From Halobellus rufus (lineage in GTDB: Archaea; Halobacteriota; Halobacteria; Halobacteriales; Haloferacaceae), in contig NZ_BBJO01000014.1 of NCBI RefSeq assembly GCF_000739575.1, forward strand, positions 124,001-188,000: a stretch of 64,000 nt of DNA, in the 5' to 3' direction. The position numbers and the translations under genes are program-made. Position 1 is the first letter of the stretch. Every line of letters starts with the position of its first letter. The notes under the pieces are model-generated. The model worked only from the letters and a program-made list of their open reading frames with translations, was not told where the DNA came from and searched no databases. Below, piece after piece: positions 15,901 to 24,705 of this stretch.

Positions 15901-16698
15901 ATGACGACCGACGAATCAACGGTGAAAACCACCCAGACGTCTCTGGATATCATTTCCACCATACGGGAGCGAGGCGGGGTGCGGATGAACGACATCGTCG
16001 ACGAGCATGGCGTCGCAAAGAGCACGGCCCACAAGCACCTGCGCACGCTCGAACGCGCCGGATACCTGCGGAAGGTCGGCGAGCGGTACTACATCGGCTA
16101 CAAGTTCCTGAACCTCGGCGAGTACGCCCGCGAACAGTGGCCGTGGTTCGCGACTGTCAAAGCCGGCGTCGAGAAATTGGCCGAGCGGACCGAGGAGGAG
16201 TGTGACTTCGTCGTCGAGGATCACGGACGCATCATCACCATCGTCGAGTCGTACCACAAGTGGGCGAAGTTCGGGAGCGACGACGGCACGAAGCGGTACC
16301 GGGCGAACATCGGCACCTACTACCCGATGCACGCCACCGGTTCGGGCCTCGCGATTCTGTCGTCGTATCCGCGGGCCCGCGTCGAGGAGATCATCGACGA
16401 ACACGGCCTTCCCGCGCTCACCGATCACACCATCACGTCCCGATCCGACCTGTTCGCGGAACTCGATCGCATCGACGAGCGAGGGTACTCGATCGGCGAT
16501 CAGTACTACGCCGAGGGGCTCCGAAGCGTCGGGACCGTCGTCACGGGAGCGGACGGGTGGCCGCTCGGTGCGCTCAGCGTCTCCGGGCCCACCTACCGGC
16601 TCGACGGATCAGTTCTGGACCGGGAGATTCCGCGCGCACTCGCGGACGTTACGGACTCGATCGAGGCCGACCTGGACTCGCTGGACTACCACGTTTGA
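15901..16698 (+). CDS. IclR-family transcriptional regulator (ADH/ALDH island)
   Basis: This protein has 265 residues from the ATG behind the TATA box. Residues about 10-70 form the winged helix-turn-helix (SLDIISTIRERGGVRMNDIV, then VAKSTAHKHLRTLERAGYL). Residues about 85-260 are the effector domain, with the ligand-pocket region PMHATGSGLAIL and the closing LGALSVSGPTYRL. It stands 150 bases upstream of an alcohol dehydrogenase and aldehyde dehydrogenase on the same strand and is the likely regulator of that pair. The effector is unknown. Confidence 0.93.
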   Translation: MTTDESTVKTTQTSLDIISTIRERGGVRMNDIVDEHGVAKSTAHKHLRTLERAGYLRKVGERYYIGYKFLNLGEYAREQWPWFATVKAGVEKLAERTEEECDFVVEDHGRIITIVESYHKWAKFGSDDGTKRYRANIGTYYPMHATGSGLAILSSYPRARVEEIIDEHGLPALTDHTITSRSDLFAELDRIDERGYSIGDQYYAEGLRSVGTVVTGADGWPLGALSVSGPTYRLDGSVLDREIPRALADVTDSIEADLDSLDYHV

Positions 16699-16849
16699 GA
16701 CTCGAACAGGCAGATATCGACCGGTATCGGGGCTCAAGCGTGCTCATAGATCCCCAGTAGCCGTTTTCGATCCGGGGCCACCGTTGGCTGACCGATTCAA
16801 ACTGGGGTGGGAGAAGATTTTTGGTATGTGGTCTCACACTTCAATCCGT

Positions 16850-17914
16850 ATGCGAGCAGCAGTACTCGAAGCGTACGAGGAGCCGTTAGCAATCAGAGAC
16901 GTCGACCGTCCGAGCCCCGATCCGGACGGCGTGATCGCGGAGGTCGACGCCTGCGGCGTCTGTCGCAGCGACTGGCACGGGTGGGTCGGCAACTGGGAGT
17001 GGTTCGACTACAAGCCGCCCCTGGGACACATCCTCGGGCACGAGCCCTCCGGAACCGTCGTCGAAGTCGGTGAGGACGTCGAAACCGTCAGCGAGGGAGA
17101 CGAGGTCGCGATCCCCTTCAACTTCGCCTGCGGGCACTGCCACGAGTGCCGCGTCGGCTACGAGAACCTCTGTGAGAACCACCTCGGGTTGGGGTTCCAA
17201 GAGGGTGCCCCCGGCGCGTTCGCCGAGGAGGTCCCGATTCCGCACGCCGACATCAACGCCGTCCCGCTGCCCGACGGCGTCGATCAGGTGGAAGTCGCCG
17301 GGATGGGCTGTCGGTACATGACCGCCTATCGCGGGATGGCCCATCAGGCCGACGTCAGCCGCGGCGAGTACGTCGTCGTCTACGGGCTGGGGGGCATCGG
17401 CCTCTCGGCCGTCCAGATCGCCAACGCCCTCGGCGGCAACGTCATCGGCGTCGACCTGATGGACGAGAAACTCGAGATGGCCGAGGAACTGGGCGCGGTC
17501 GCGACGATCGACGGCTCGGAAGTCGACGACCCGGTCAAGGAGGTCAAAGACATCACCGACGGCGGCGCACACGTTTCGCTGGACGCGCTCGGTATCGAAG
17601 AGACCTGCCGGAACGCGATCAACTCGTTGCGGACCCGCGGACGACACGTCCAGATCGGCCTCACGACGAAAGAGCAGCACGGGTACAACCCGTTGCCGAC
17701 GGACACCATCGTGATGAACGAGATCGAGATCAACGGCTCCAGCGGACTCCCGCCGTCGAAGTACGGAGAGATGTTCCGGATGGTCGAACACGGGAAGTTG
17801 GATCCCGGCGCGATCATCACCGACGAGATCGGCCTCGAAGACGTCACCGACGAACTGGAGGCGATGACGGACTACCAGACGGTCGGGATCCCAGTCGTCA
17901 CCGACTTCGCCTGA
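16850..17914 (+). CDS. Zinc-dependent medium-chain alcohol dehydrogenase
   Basis: This is a 354-residue NAD(P)-dependent alcohol dehydrogenase. Catalytic zinc ligands are Cys35 or Cys38 (CGVCRSDWH), His64-Glu65 (GHEPSG) and Cys154 (GMGCRYM). The structural zinc is held by Cys94, Cys97, Cys100 and Cys108 (CGHCHEC...C). The Rossmann motif is GLGGIG at 179-184, with Asp202 after the second strand, which favours NAD over NADP. The ATG at 16850 was chosen because the domain starts directly after it; the open frame extends far upstream without coding character. Only three bases separate it from the aldehyde dehydrogenase, so together they can oxidise an alcohol to an acid. The substrate is unknown. 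Confidence 0.93.
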   Translation: MRAAVLEAYEEPLAIRDVDRPSPDPDGVIAEVDACGVCRSDWHGWVGNWEWFDYKPPLGHILGHEPSGTVVEVGEDVETVSEGDEVAIPFNFACGHCHECRVGYENLCENHLGLGFQEGAPGAFAEEVPIPHADINAVPLPDGVDQVEVAGMGCRYMTAYRGMAHQADVSRGEYVVVYGLGGIGLSAVQIANALGGNVIGVDLMDEKLEMAEELGAVATIDGSEVDDPVKEVKDITDGGAHVSLDALGIEETCRNAINSLRTRGRHVQIGLTTKEQHGYNPLPTDTIVMNEIEINGSSGLPPSKYGEMFRMVEHGKLDPGAIITDEIGLEDVTDELEAMTDYQTVGIPVVTDFA

Positions 17915-17917
17915 CCG

Positions 17918-19450
17918 ATGGCCCGAGACGAAACGCGAGACGCGATCCGACAGCGACACCGTGAGGCACACACCGAGGCGCTCCTGACCGTCGAGGTCGG
18001 CCCGTGGATCGACGGAGAGACGGCGGTCGAGGCAGGTACCCAAACGGTCGCGACGAACGACCCGGTGATCGACGAGCCGATCGCCGACGTTCCCGCCTGT
18101 GACGAGGCCGCCGTCGACCGCGCCGTCGACGCCGCGTGGGACGCCTACGATCGAACGTGGGGCGAGACGTCACCGAGAGAGCGCGCCGAACGGCTCACCG
18201 AGTGGATCGACGCGATCGAGGACCGCGTCGAGGAGCTGACCAGACTGGAATCGCTCGACACGGGCAAGACGCTCGCAGAGGCCCGCGGCGAGGTCGAGGG
18301 CGCGATCGACACCCTCCGGTACTACGCCGCGATCGTCCGCGGGGGAACGGGCGAACAGATCCCCGCCGGCGGGGAGTTGCACCTCTACACCCGTTCGGAG
18401 CCGTACGGCGTCGTCGGACAGGTGACGCCGTGGAACTTCCCCGCGTGGGCGACCGCGTGGAAACTGGGGCCGGCGCTCGCCGCCGGGAACTGCGCCGTGC
18501 TCAAGCCCTCGGCCCACGCGCCCCTGAGCACCCTGCGAATGGCGCAACTCTCGAAGGACGTCCTACCGGACGGCGTCGTGAACGTGCTCACGGGCCGCGG
18601 TTCCACCGTCGGCGCGGCCCTCACGGGACACGGGGACGTCCGGAAGGTATCGTTCACCGGCAGCGAAGGCGTCGGCGCGGAGGTGATGCGGGCGGCCGCC
18701 GGCAACATCTCCCCGGTGACCCTCGAACTCGGCGGGAAGTCACCGCTCGTGGTCTTTCCCGACGCCGACCTGGAGCACGCCGTCGACGCCGCCGCAGACG
18801 GCGTCTACTACAGCACCGGCGAGATCTGCGACGCGCTCTCGCGCGTCCTCGTCCACGAGGACGTCCACGACGAGTTCGTCGGCCGCTTCCGCGACCGCGC
18901 GGAGTCGTACGTCCTCGGCGACCCGCTCGACGAGTCGACGACGATGGGACCGCTCACGAACCGCGAGCAGTACGACACCGTCCGAGACTACATCGACGCG
19001 GGCGTCGACGAGGGGGCGACCCTCGAAGTCGGCGGCGACGTGCCCGACGATCCCGCGCTGGCAGACGGCCACTACGTCGAACCCACCGCCTTCACGGACG
19101 TCGACAACGGGATGCGGATCGCCCGCGAGGAGATCTTCGGTCCGGTCCAGACGATCCAGTCGTTCGAGACCTACGACGAGGCGATCGAGTTGGCGAACGA
19201 CACGAAGTACGGCCTCGCCGCCGGGATCGCGACCGAGTCGACGGACCTCGCGCACGGCGCGGCGGCCGACCTGGAGGCCGGGATCGTCTACGTCAACGCC
19301 TACGGCCCGATCCTGCCCGAAGGGCCCTACGGCGGGTTCAAGCGCTCCGGAATCGGCAGAGACCTCGGCGAGGAGGCGCTCGAACACTACCGACAGACGA
19401 AGACGGTGTACGTCAACCTCGACGACCCCTCCGAGGCGGGTGGCCTGTAA
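17918..19450 (+). CDS. Aldehyde dehydrogenase, NAD(P)-dependent
   Basis: This 510-residue member of the ALDH superfamily has all key residues: TPWNFP at 170-175, Lys196 of the cofactor site (LKPS), FTGS at 246-249, the base Glu270 (TLELGGKSP) and the nucleophile Cys304 in GEICDALSR. Length is normal for the class (about 490-510). It likely oxidises the aldehyde made by the adjacent alcohol dehydrogenase. The region EAVDRAVDAAWDAYD at about 64-78 is the usual N-terminal helix. It is followed by a T7 tract, which probably ends the ADH-ALDH unit. Confidence 0.95.
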   Translation: MARDETRDAIRQRHREAHTEALLTVEVGPWIDGETAVEAGTQTVATNDPVIDEPIADVPACDEAAVDRAVDAAWDAYDRTWGETSPRERAERLTEWIDAIEDRVEELTRLESLDTGKTLAEARGEVEGAIDTLRYYAAIVRGGTGEQIPAGGELHLYTRSEPYGVVGQVTPWNFPAWATAWKLGPALAAGNCAVLKPSAHAPLSTLRMAQLSKDVLPDGVVNVLTGRGSTVGAALTGHGDVRKVSFTGSEGVGAEVMRAAAGNISPVTLELGGKSPLVVFPDADLEHAVDAAADGVYYSTGEICDALSRVLVHEDVHDEFVGRFRDRAESYVLGDPLDESTTMGPLTNREQYDTVRDYIDAGVDEGATLEVGGDVPDDPALADGHYVEPTAFTDVDNGMRIAREEIFGPVQTIQSFETYDEAIELANDTKYGLAAGIATESTDLAHGAAADLEAGIVYVNAYGPILPEGPYGGFKRSGIGRDLGEEALEHYRQTKTVYVNLDDPSEAGGL

Positions 19451-19487
19451 GGCCGTTCGATGATAGCAAACCGGCAGGGACCAAACG

Positions 19488-19494
19488 TTTTTTT
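19488..19494 (+). terminator. T-tract after the aldehyde dehydrogenase gene
   Basis: Seven T follow the ALDH stop by about 37 bases and precede the phosphoesterase start by about 32. Confidence 0.5.
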
Positions 19495-19526
19495 CAGAGA
19501 AGCCAGATACTCCGGCAGAGGGAACT

Positions 19527-20549
19527 ATGGGACTAGTAGACACGCTCAAGCGGAAACTCAACCAGGAGAACGCGTCGCGGGAGACCGCCGGAATGGACAA
19601 GGATCCGGGGGTGACGCGGCTATTCTTCGCGACCGACATCCACGGCTCGACGGCCTGTTGGCGGAAGTTCGTCAACAGCAAGGAGTTCTACGACGCCGAC
19701 GTGTTGGTACTCGGCGGCGACACCACCGGCAAGGCGATCTTCCCGATCGTCGACGAGGGCGATCGCTACACGTACACCCGACAGGGCGACGAGCACACGA
19801 TCACCGAAGAGAGCGAGCTCGACGACCTGTTGGAGTCGCTGGAGAACACGGGCTATTACCCGTACGTGATGAACGAGTCGGAGTACGACGAGCTCCAGAA
19901 CGCCGACGACGCCGACGAGCGGCAGAACGAGATATTCCTCTCGGAGATGAAGTCCCGGATCGAGGAGTGGATCGAGTTCGGCGAGGAGCGCCTCGACGAC
20001 ACGCCGGTGTACGCCAGTCCGGGGAACGACGATCCCTTCGAGATCGACGAGGTCTGGGAGTCGTCCGATCTCGTCCGGCTGGTCGAAGGCGAGGTCGTCG
20101 AACTCGAACAGGGCTATCAGATGGCCAGTTCGGGCTGGACGCATCCGACGCCGTGGGACACCGACCGCGAGGAGTCCGAGGCGGAACTCCGCGAACGGCT
20201 CGAACGCGTCGTCGGGCAGGTCGACGACTACGACCGCGCGATCTTCAACTTCCACGAGCCGCCGTACGACTCGGGGCTCGACGAGGCCCCCGAACTGGAC
20301 GAAGATCTCAGGCCGAAGTTCGGCGCGCAGTCGACCGAACCCGTCGGGAGCGAGGCCGTCAGAGACATTATCGAGGAGTATCAGCCGCCGCTGTCGCTGC
20401 ACGGGCACATCCACGAGTCCCGCGGCCAGACGGAAATCGGCGAGACGACCGCGATCAACCCCGGGAGCGTCTACTCGGAGGGGTCCTTACAGGGGGCCGT
20501 GATCGACCTCACGCCCGAAGTCGACGTCGTCGGGCTGGTCAGGGGGTAA
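19527..20549 (+). CDS. Calcineurin-like metallophosphoesterase
   Basis: This is a 340-residue protein with the binuclear metal site of the superfamily: TDIHG (Asp37, His39), GGDTTG (Asp65), PGNDDPF in place of the more usual GNHE, and LHGHIHES near residue 290. The core is broken by an acidic helical insert (about residues 90-150) with ESEYDELQNADDAD. The C-terminus NPGSVYSEG is typical of soluble MPE proteins. The substrate is unknown; phosphodiesters or nucleotides are possible. A nucleotidyltransferase-fold gene follows after 48 bases. Confidence 0.9.
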   Translation: MGLVDTLKRKLNQENASRETAGMDKDPGVTRLFFATDIHGSTACWRKFVNSKEFYDADVLVLGGDTTGKAIFPIVDEGDRYTYTRQGDEHTITEESELDDLLESLENTGYYPYVMNESEYDELQNADDADERQNEIFLSEMKSRIEEWIEFGEERLDDTPVYASPGNDDPFEIDEVWESSDLVRLVEGEVVELEQGYQMASSGWTHPTPWDTDREESEAELRERLERVVGQVDDYDRAIFNFHEPPYDSGLDEAPELDEDLRPKFGAQSTEPVGSEAVRDIIEEYQPPLSLHGHIHESRGQTEIGETTAINPGSVYSEGSLQGAVIDLTPEVDVVGLVRG

Positions 20550-20597
20550 GTTTAACTGTCGGGGTCAGATGCTACACGGTAGCAAGGTGATGCCGCC

Positions 20598-21350
20598 GTG
20601 AGTCAAACAGAACCGCTGTCCGACCCCATCGAAGAGGCCGAGCGAGTCATCGAGCACGCCGATCGACGCGATCTGACGGTGCGGTTGATCGGGGGAACTG
20701 CGATCAATCGTCACGCCGAGACGGCTCGCGAGGAGCCGTTCAAACGAGGGTATCGCGACGTCGATTTCGTCGGACGGCGCGAGGAGGAACAGGAGATGAC
20801 CGACCTGATGCTCGATCTCGGCTACGAGGCCAACGAGCGGTTCAACACGATGCGTCGGTTCCGACTGGAGTTCTTCGATCCGGTCAACGAGCGGAAGGCC
20901 GACTACGTCATCGATCGCTTCGACTTCTGTCACTCTTGGGGGCTCCGCGATCGGATCGATCTCGACCATCCGACCGTCCCGATCGAGGATCTGCTCCTCT
21001 CGAAGTTACAGATCGTCGAGGTCTCAGACCGCGACGTCCGCGACATCGTCGCGATGCTCGTCGACCACCCGGTCGAAGCCGGGAGCGACGACACGGAAGT
21101 GATCGATCCGACGTACATCGCCGAACTCTGCAGCAGCGACTGGGGACTGTGGCGGACGGTCACCTACAGCCTCGATCGGGTCCGCGAGTACGTCGAATCG
21201 AACGAGCTCCCGATCGACGAGGAGTCCGTTGTCGACCGCCTCGACGGGATCCGAAGCGAGATCGACGACGCCCCCAAGAGCCTCCGGTGGAAGCTCCGAT
21301 CGATCGTGGGCGAGCACAAGCAGTGGTACAAACGCCCCGAACTCGGCTGA
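20598..21350 (+). CDS. Nucleotidyltransferase-fold protein, haloarchaeal type
   Basis: A GTG start at 20598 gives 250 residues. The N-terminal half looks like a nucleotidyltransferase core of the AbiEii/aminoglycoside-type group: RLIGGTAINRHA followed by RDVDFVGRREEE, which supplies the acidic pair, and later an Asp in KADYVIDRFD. The block TVPIEDLLLSKLQIV is also found in these proteins. The C-terminal part (about 150-250) is helical and of unknown role. There is no partner that would make a clear toxin-antitoxin pair. It may share a message with the phosphoesterase upstream. Confidence 0.65.
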   Translation: MSQTEPLSDPIEEAERVIEHADRRDLTVRLIGGTAINRHAETAREEPFKRGYRDVDFVGRREEEQEMTDLMLDLGYEANERFNTMRRFRLEFFDPVNERKADYVIDRFDFCHSWGLRDRIDLDHPTVPIEDLLLSKLQIVEVSDRDVRDIVAMLVDHPVEAGSDDTEVIDPTYIAELCSSDWGLWRTVTYSLDRVREYVESNELPIDEESVVDRLDGIRSEIDDAPKSLRWKLRSIVGEHKQWYKRPELG

Positions 21351-21452
21351 CCGGTCGCAGACTGCCGCTCTCTATCTGATTTCGACTACCTCGGCGCGGG
21401 AAGTCACAGATACCGTTTCTTCGGGCTACTGTATCCGACACGACCGTACCGC

Positions 21453-21458
21453 AAAAAA
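21453..21458 (-). terminator. T-tract after the APC permease gene
   Basis: A6 on the plus strand is T6 on the minus strand, about 45 bases past the permease stop. Confidence 0.4.
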
Positions 21459-21503
21459 CGAGCGAGGTTCGCGGACGTCGACACGGCGTCGTCGACGCGT
21501 CGA

Positions 21504-23090
21504 TCAGTCCTTCGGGATCTCCGAGTGGAGGTTGCCGAGGTCGACGCCCTCCTGCGCTCGGTAGTACCTCATCCCGAGGTAGATGATCGCCGAGAGCAGA
21601 TACAGCACGCCGAGGAAGCCCATCGAGCGCACGTTGTTCAGCCCGTAGACGCTCTCTGTCGCCCACAGGTAGAACACCGAGAGCAGGATGAGCACGTAGA
21701 CGCCGGCGACGATCGAGACGACCGGAACGCCCGCGATCTCGTACTTCGAGACCGGGTTCTTCGAGAACAGCTCCGGGCGTCGCCACGGGAACAGCATACA
21801 CGCGATCGTCGATCCGAGGAACGTCACGGCGATCGCGAAGGTCGCAGCGAGCGTCAGCGTCTGGAAGCCCGGTGCGAAGAAGTAAATCACGGTGAGGATC
21901 GCGGCCGGGATCGCCATCAGCAGGATGGCGTAGATCGGCGTGTTGTACCGGCCCTTGACCTCGGAGAACACTTCGGGGATCGTCCGGTCGAACGCGGTCG
22001 CGAAGATGACGCGTGTCGAGGAGAGGAACACCGTCCCCGACCACGCGAAGAACCACCCGGCCATCAGGATCGCCATCAGCTTCGCCAGCACGCCGTTGCC
22101 CATCGCGATCGCGGCCAGCGTCGTCGGCGAGGAGAGCCACTGCTGGGCACCCGCACCGACGAAGTAGTTGTAGTTCAGCGCCTGATAGAACGTGTACCCG
22201 ACCGCCGAGTCGAAGAGCGGCCACAGGACGATCGCCAGCGCCGCCGCGGCGAGCAGCGCGCCCTCGAAGACGCCGAACATCTTCTTGAACTCGCCGGCCT
22301 CGCGGACCTCACCGAACAGCGTCGAGCCCCACACGGTCCACATTATCCAGAACAACAGCATCGGGAACAGCTTGTAGGAGGCGCCCCAGTTGAGGTTCCA
22401 CACCGGTGCGAAGCTCACTGCGGTCCCCTCGACGATGCCGTTGTACGTCTGATCCATCCCCCACGTCGCCATCTGGGCGTCGAAGGCCGACTGGAACTGC
22501 GAGGGGTTCGTCGTTAGCAGGCCGCCGACGAAGAGCGCCAGCCCGACGACGCCGAGATAGAACAGCGCCTGTTGGATCCGCGCGTACCACTTCATTCCGA
22601 GGCTGACGTAGATGAACACGAACGCGACGACGATCATCGAGGAGGCGAAAAGCCCCATACTGGAGTTCCAGAAGTTCGCCAGTTCGACGAACCCGAACAG
22701 CGCCGATACCGGCCCGAGGACGAGCCACGACAGGATCGACCCGTAGATCGGGACCCACAGCCACAGGATGAACACCCACCCGGGCCACGAGAGGAAGAAT
22801 CCCCAGAACCCGCTCAGTAACCGACTCTGCCACACGTAGTCGCCACCGACGCGCGGCATCGACGCCACGAGCGTCGCGTAGACGACGTTCTGCAAGGTGA
22901 TCGCGACCACCGCGATCAGCGTCGCCAGTATCGGGCTCCCCTGCGGGATGAACGCGTTGAACGTCCAGATGTAGAAGCCCAACGTGACGATGTTCACGGA
23001 CAGGAACGCGTATATTCCTGCGTCGTACGATGACCAATCACGGACTAAGCCCGTGGCTTCTCGGACGAAGAGGGTGTCATCGGATGACAT
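21504..23090 (-). CDS. APC-superfamily amino acid permease
   Basis: This 528-residue protein has about 12 membrane helices. The N-terminal helix pair carries SVNIVTLGFYIWTF and the motif SMPRVGGDYVWQSRLL, which is the usual second-helix region of the amino acid/polyamine/organocation family. FAWSGTVFLSSTRVIFATAFDR and NTPIYAILLM are typical of later loops. The ATG at 23090 is preferred over the TTG at 23108 because a Shine-Dalgarno GGAGGT lies just before it. The amino acid carried is unknown. The neighbours are not clearly linked; the gene converges on the nucleotidyltransferase-like gene. Confidence 0.9.
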   Translation of the reverse strand: MSSDDTLFVREATGLVRDWSSYDAGIYAFLSVNIVTLGFYIWTFNAFIPQGSPILATLIAVVAITLQNVVYATLVASMPRVGGDYVWQSRLLSGFWGFFLSWPGWVFILWLWVPIYGSILSWLVLGPVSALFGFVELANFWNSSMGLFASSMIVVAFVFIYVSLGMKWYARIQQALFYLGVVGLALFVGGLLTTNPSQFQSAFDAQMATWGMDQTYNGIVEGTAVSFAPVWNLNWGASYKLFPMLLFWIMWTVWGSTLFGEVREAGEFKKMFGVFEGALLAAAALAIVLWPLFDSAVGYTFYQALNYNYFVGAGAQQWLSSPTTLAAIAMGNGVLAKLMAILMAGWFFAWSGTVFLSSTRVIFATAFDRTIPEVFSEVKGRYNTPIYAILLMAIPAAILTVIYFFAPGFQTLTLAATFAIAVTFLGSTIACMLFPWRRPELFSKNPVSKYEIAGVPVVSIVAGVYVLILLSVFYLWATESVYGLNNVRSMGFLGVLYLLSAIIYLGMRYYRAQEGVDLGNLHSEIPKD

Positions 23091-23397
23091 GATGAACCTC
23101 CGTGCCAACGCTGAACACGACTACACTTAACATTGGTGGTTGGATTCAGAATACCCCAGATGAGATAGCGAAGCAGTCCCGGGAAGGAATTGTTTACTGT
23201 AGAACTATTTCCGATTTTAGTTGGAATAGATATGGTTCTGTGACTCAGATACGACTCGTTCATAGATTTAAGCCGAGAAATAAAGACTGTAAACATCTAT
23301 ATCTCTAGAATTGGTAAATTTACTGGTATGTGTTTTTATTATATATTTCGCCGATCAGTCATCGAGGTCAGAGCCGAGTACCGGTGCGTCGGCGTCG
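23091..23397. other. AT-rich intergenic region between permease and methyltransferase genes
   Basis: About 300 bases of AT-rich sequence. A TATA-like GTTAAGTG on the minus strand near 23130-23137 may drive the permease gene. No gene or RNA was recognised. Confidence 0.4.
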
Positions 23398-24285
23398 TCA
23401 CTGAGCGCGATAGAGCAGATCGTACTGGTGCGCGACGTACAACAGTGTCCCGGCGTCGAGTTGCGCCCACCGCGTCGAGAGCCACGAGTCGAACCCCTCG
23501 GGGGCGTCGGCCGCCTCGGAAAGCGCGCCCGCTACGAATCCGAGAATCTGTGCGAGGAAGTACCGCTCGTCCGCTCGATAGCGCCCGTCTTGGGGTCGAA
23601 CCACCCAGTCGGAACTCGCCATCGCGAGGAGGTCACCGTCGCGCTTCCTCAACTTGTCAGCGAGGTGCCGTCCCGCTCGAACGTCTCGCCCCGGCGCGTC
23701 GTCTATCGCCGCGTGGTAGGCGCGTTCGACGGCCGCGTCGTCCGGGTGGTCCGGTTGGAAGATCGTCCCGCCGTCGAACGTGAGCGGGAGATAGGCGAGT
23801 CCGCCAGGGCGAAGTGCGGACTCGATCGCGGAGACGAAGCGGTCGAGCGGGACCAGATCCGCGAACGATTGCGCGACGACGAGGTCGACGCTGCCGGCTG
23901 ATTCGAGGGCGTCGAGCGCGTCGCCCGTCTCGAAGGAAATCGAGAGGTCCTCGACGGCGAAATCGGGGGGAGAGGCTGTCGCACGTGACACCGGGCGGTC
24001 GGTCCCGGCCACCGTCACGGTGTGGCCGGCCCGACGGAGCGCCGGCGGGCGGACCTCGCGGGCGAACGAGACGATCCGCTCGTCGGTGTCGATTCCGCGG
24101 TATCGACCCGCGTCGACGCCCCACGACAGCAGTTGCGGGACCGTCGCGCCCGTCCCACAGCCCGCCTCGAGGATCGTCGGCTCGTCGGGGAGTTCCGCGA
24201 GCAATCGGTCGCGGACGCGGGGACTGCGAGCGCGGGCGTCCACCGTTCGCTTCGATTCGAGATACCGCGGCCGTGCGTGCTTCAT
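23398..24285 (-). CDS. Class I SAM-dependent methyltransferase
   Basis: This 295-residue soluble protein has motif I ILEAGCGTGATVP near residues 35-47, followed by RGIDTDERIV with the acidic residue that binds the SAM ribose, and later SVDLVVAQSFADLVPL as motif post-I/II. The C-terminal half is variable. The start ATG overlaps the stop of the pterin-synthase-like gene in ATGA, so it is the third gene of a tightly packed operon. The methyl acceptor is unknown; a pterin or small molecule made by the operon is a reasonable guess. Confidence 0.85.
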   Translation of the reverse strand: MKHARPRYLESKRTVDARARSPRVRDRLLAELPDEPTILEAGCGTGATVPQLLSWGVDAGRYRGIDTDERIVSFAREVRPPALRRAGHTVTVAGTDRPVSRATASPPDFAVEDLSISFETGDALDALESAGSVDLVVAQSFADLVPLDRFVSAIESALRPGGLAYLPLTFDGGTIFQPDHPDDAAVERAYHAAIDDAPGRDVRAGRHLADKLRKRDGDLLAMASSDWVVRPQDGRYRADERYFLAQILGFVAGALSEAADAPEGFDSWLSTRWAQLDAGTLLYVAHQYDLLYRAQ

Positions 24286-24689
24286 CCGTCGAGCCGACGA
24301 CTGTGGCTGGCCCAGGAGACGTCGTCCTCCCAGATACGCACGGTCAGTCCCGTCGGCGTCGGGTCCGAGAGCCGATCCTCGACGCGGTCGCCGAACAGGC
24401 GGGCGAAGTGCTCGATGCTCGGGTTCAGGTCCTCGAACTCCGGCAGGTCGTTCAAGAGCGCGTCGCGATACCGCGCCTCGAGGGCGTCGAGCACCGCCTC
24501 GACGGCGTCGATGTCGACGAGGTAGCCGTAGTCGCCGAGTTCGTCCCCCGTGAATCGGACCTCCGTCGTGAAGTGGTGGCTGTGGACGTCGCCCTCGGGA
24601 CCCGGGTCGGGGACGGTGAGAAAGTGCTGTGCGATGAAGTCTCTCGTGACGGTGAGTTCGTACGCGTCGGTGTTCTCAGAGTGGGACAT
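24282..24689 (-). CDS. 6-pyruvoyltetrahydropterin synthase-like protein without the catalytic cysteine
   Basis: This gene encodes 135 residues with the T-fold of the PTPS/QueD family. The zinc ligands are present: His22 (IAQHFLTV) and His36/His38 (DVHSHHF). GYLVDIDAV at 56-63 and NPSIEHFARLFG at about 89-100 match the family's conserved blocks. The cysteine that normally precedes the H-x-H pair and acts in catalysis is missing; the place is taken by GPEGDV. The activity is therefore probably not standard 6-carboxytetrahydropterin synthesis. It lies between an MDR dehydrogenase (16-base gap) and a methyltransferase (4-base overlap). Confidence 0.85.
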   Translation of the reverse strand: MSHSENTDAYELTVTRDFIAQHFLTVPDPGPEGDVHSHHFTTEVRFTGDELGDYGYLVDIDAVEAVLDALEARYRDALLNDLPEFEDLNPSIEHFARLFGDRVEDRLSDPTPTGLTVRIWEDDVSWASHSRRLDG

Positions 24690-24705
24690 GGTACTTTCGA
24701 GCGTG

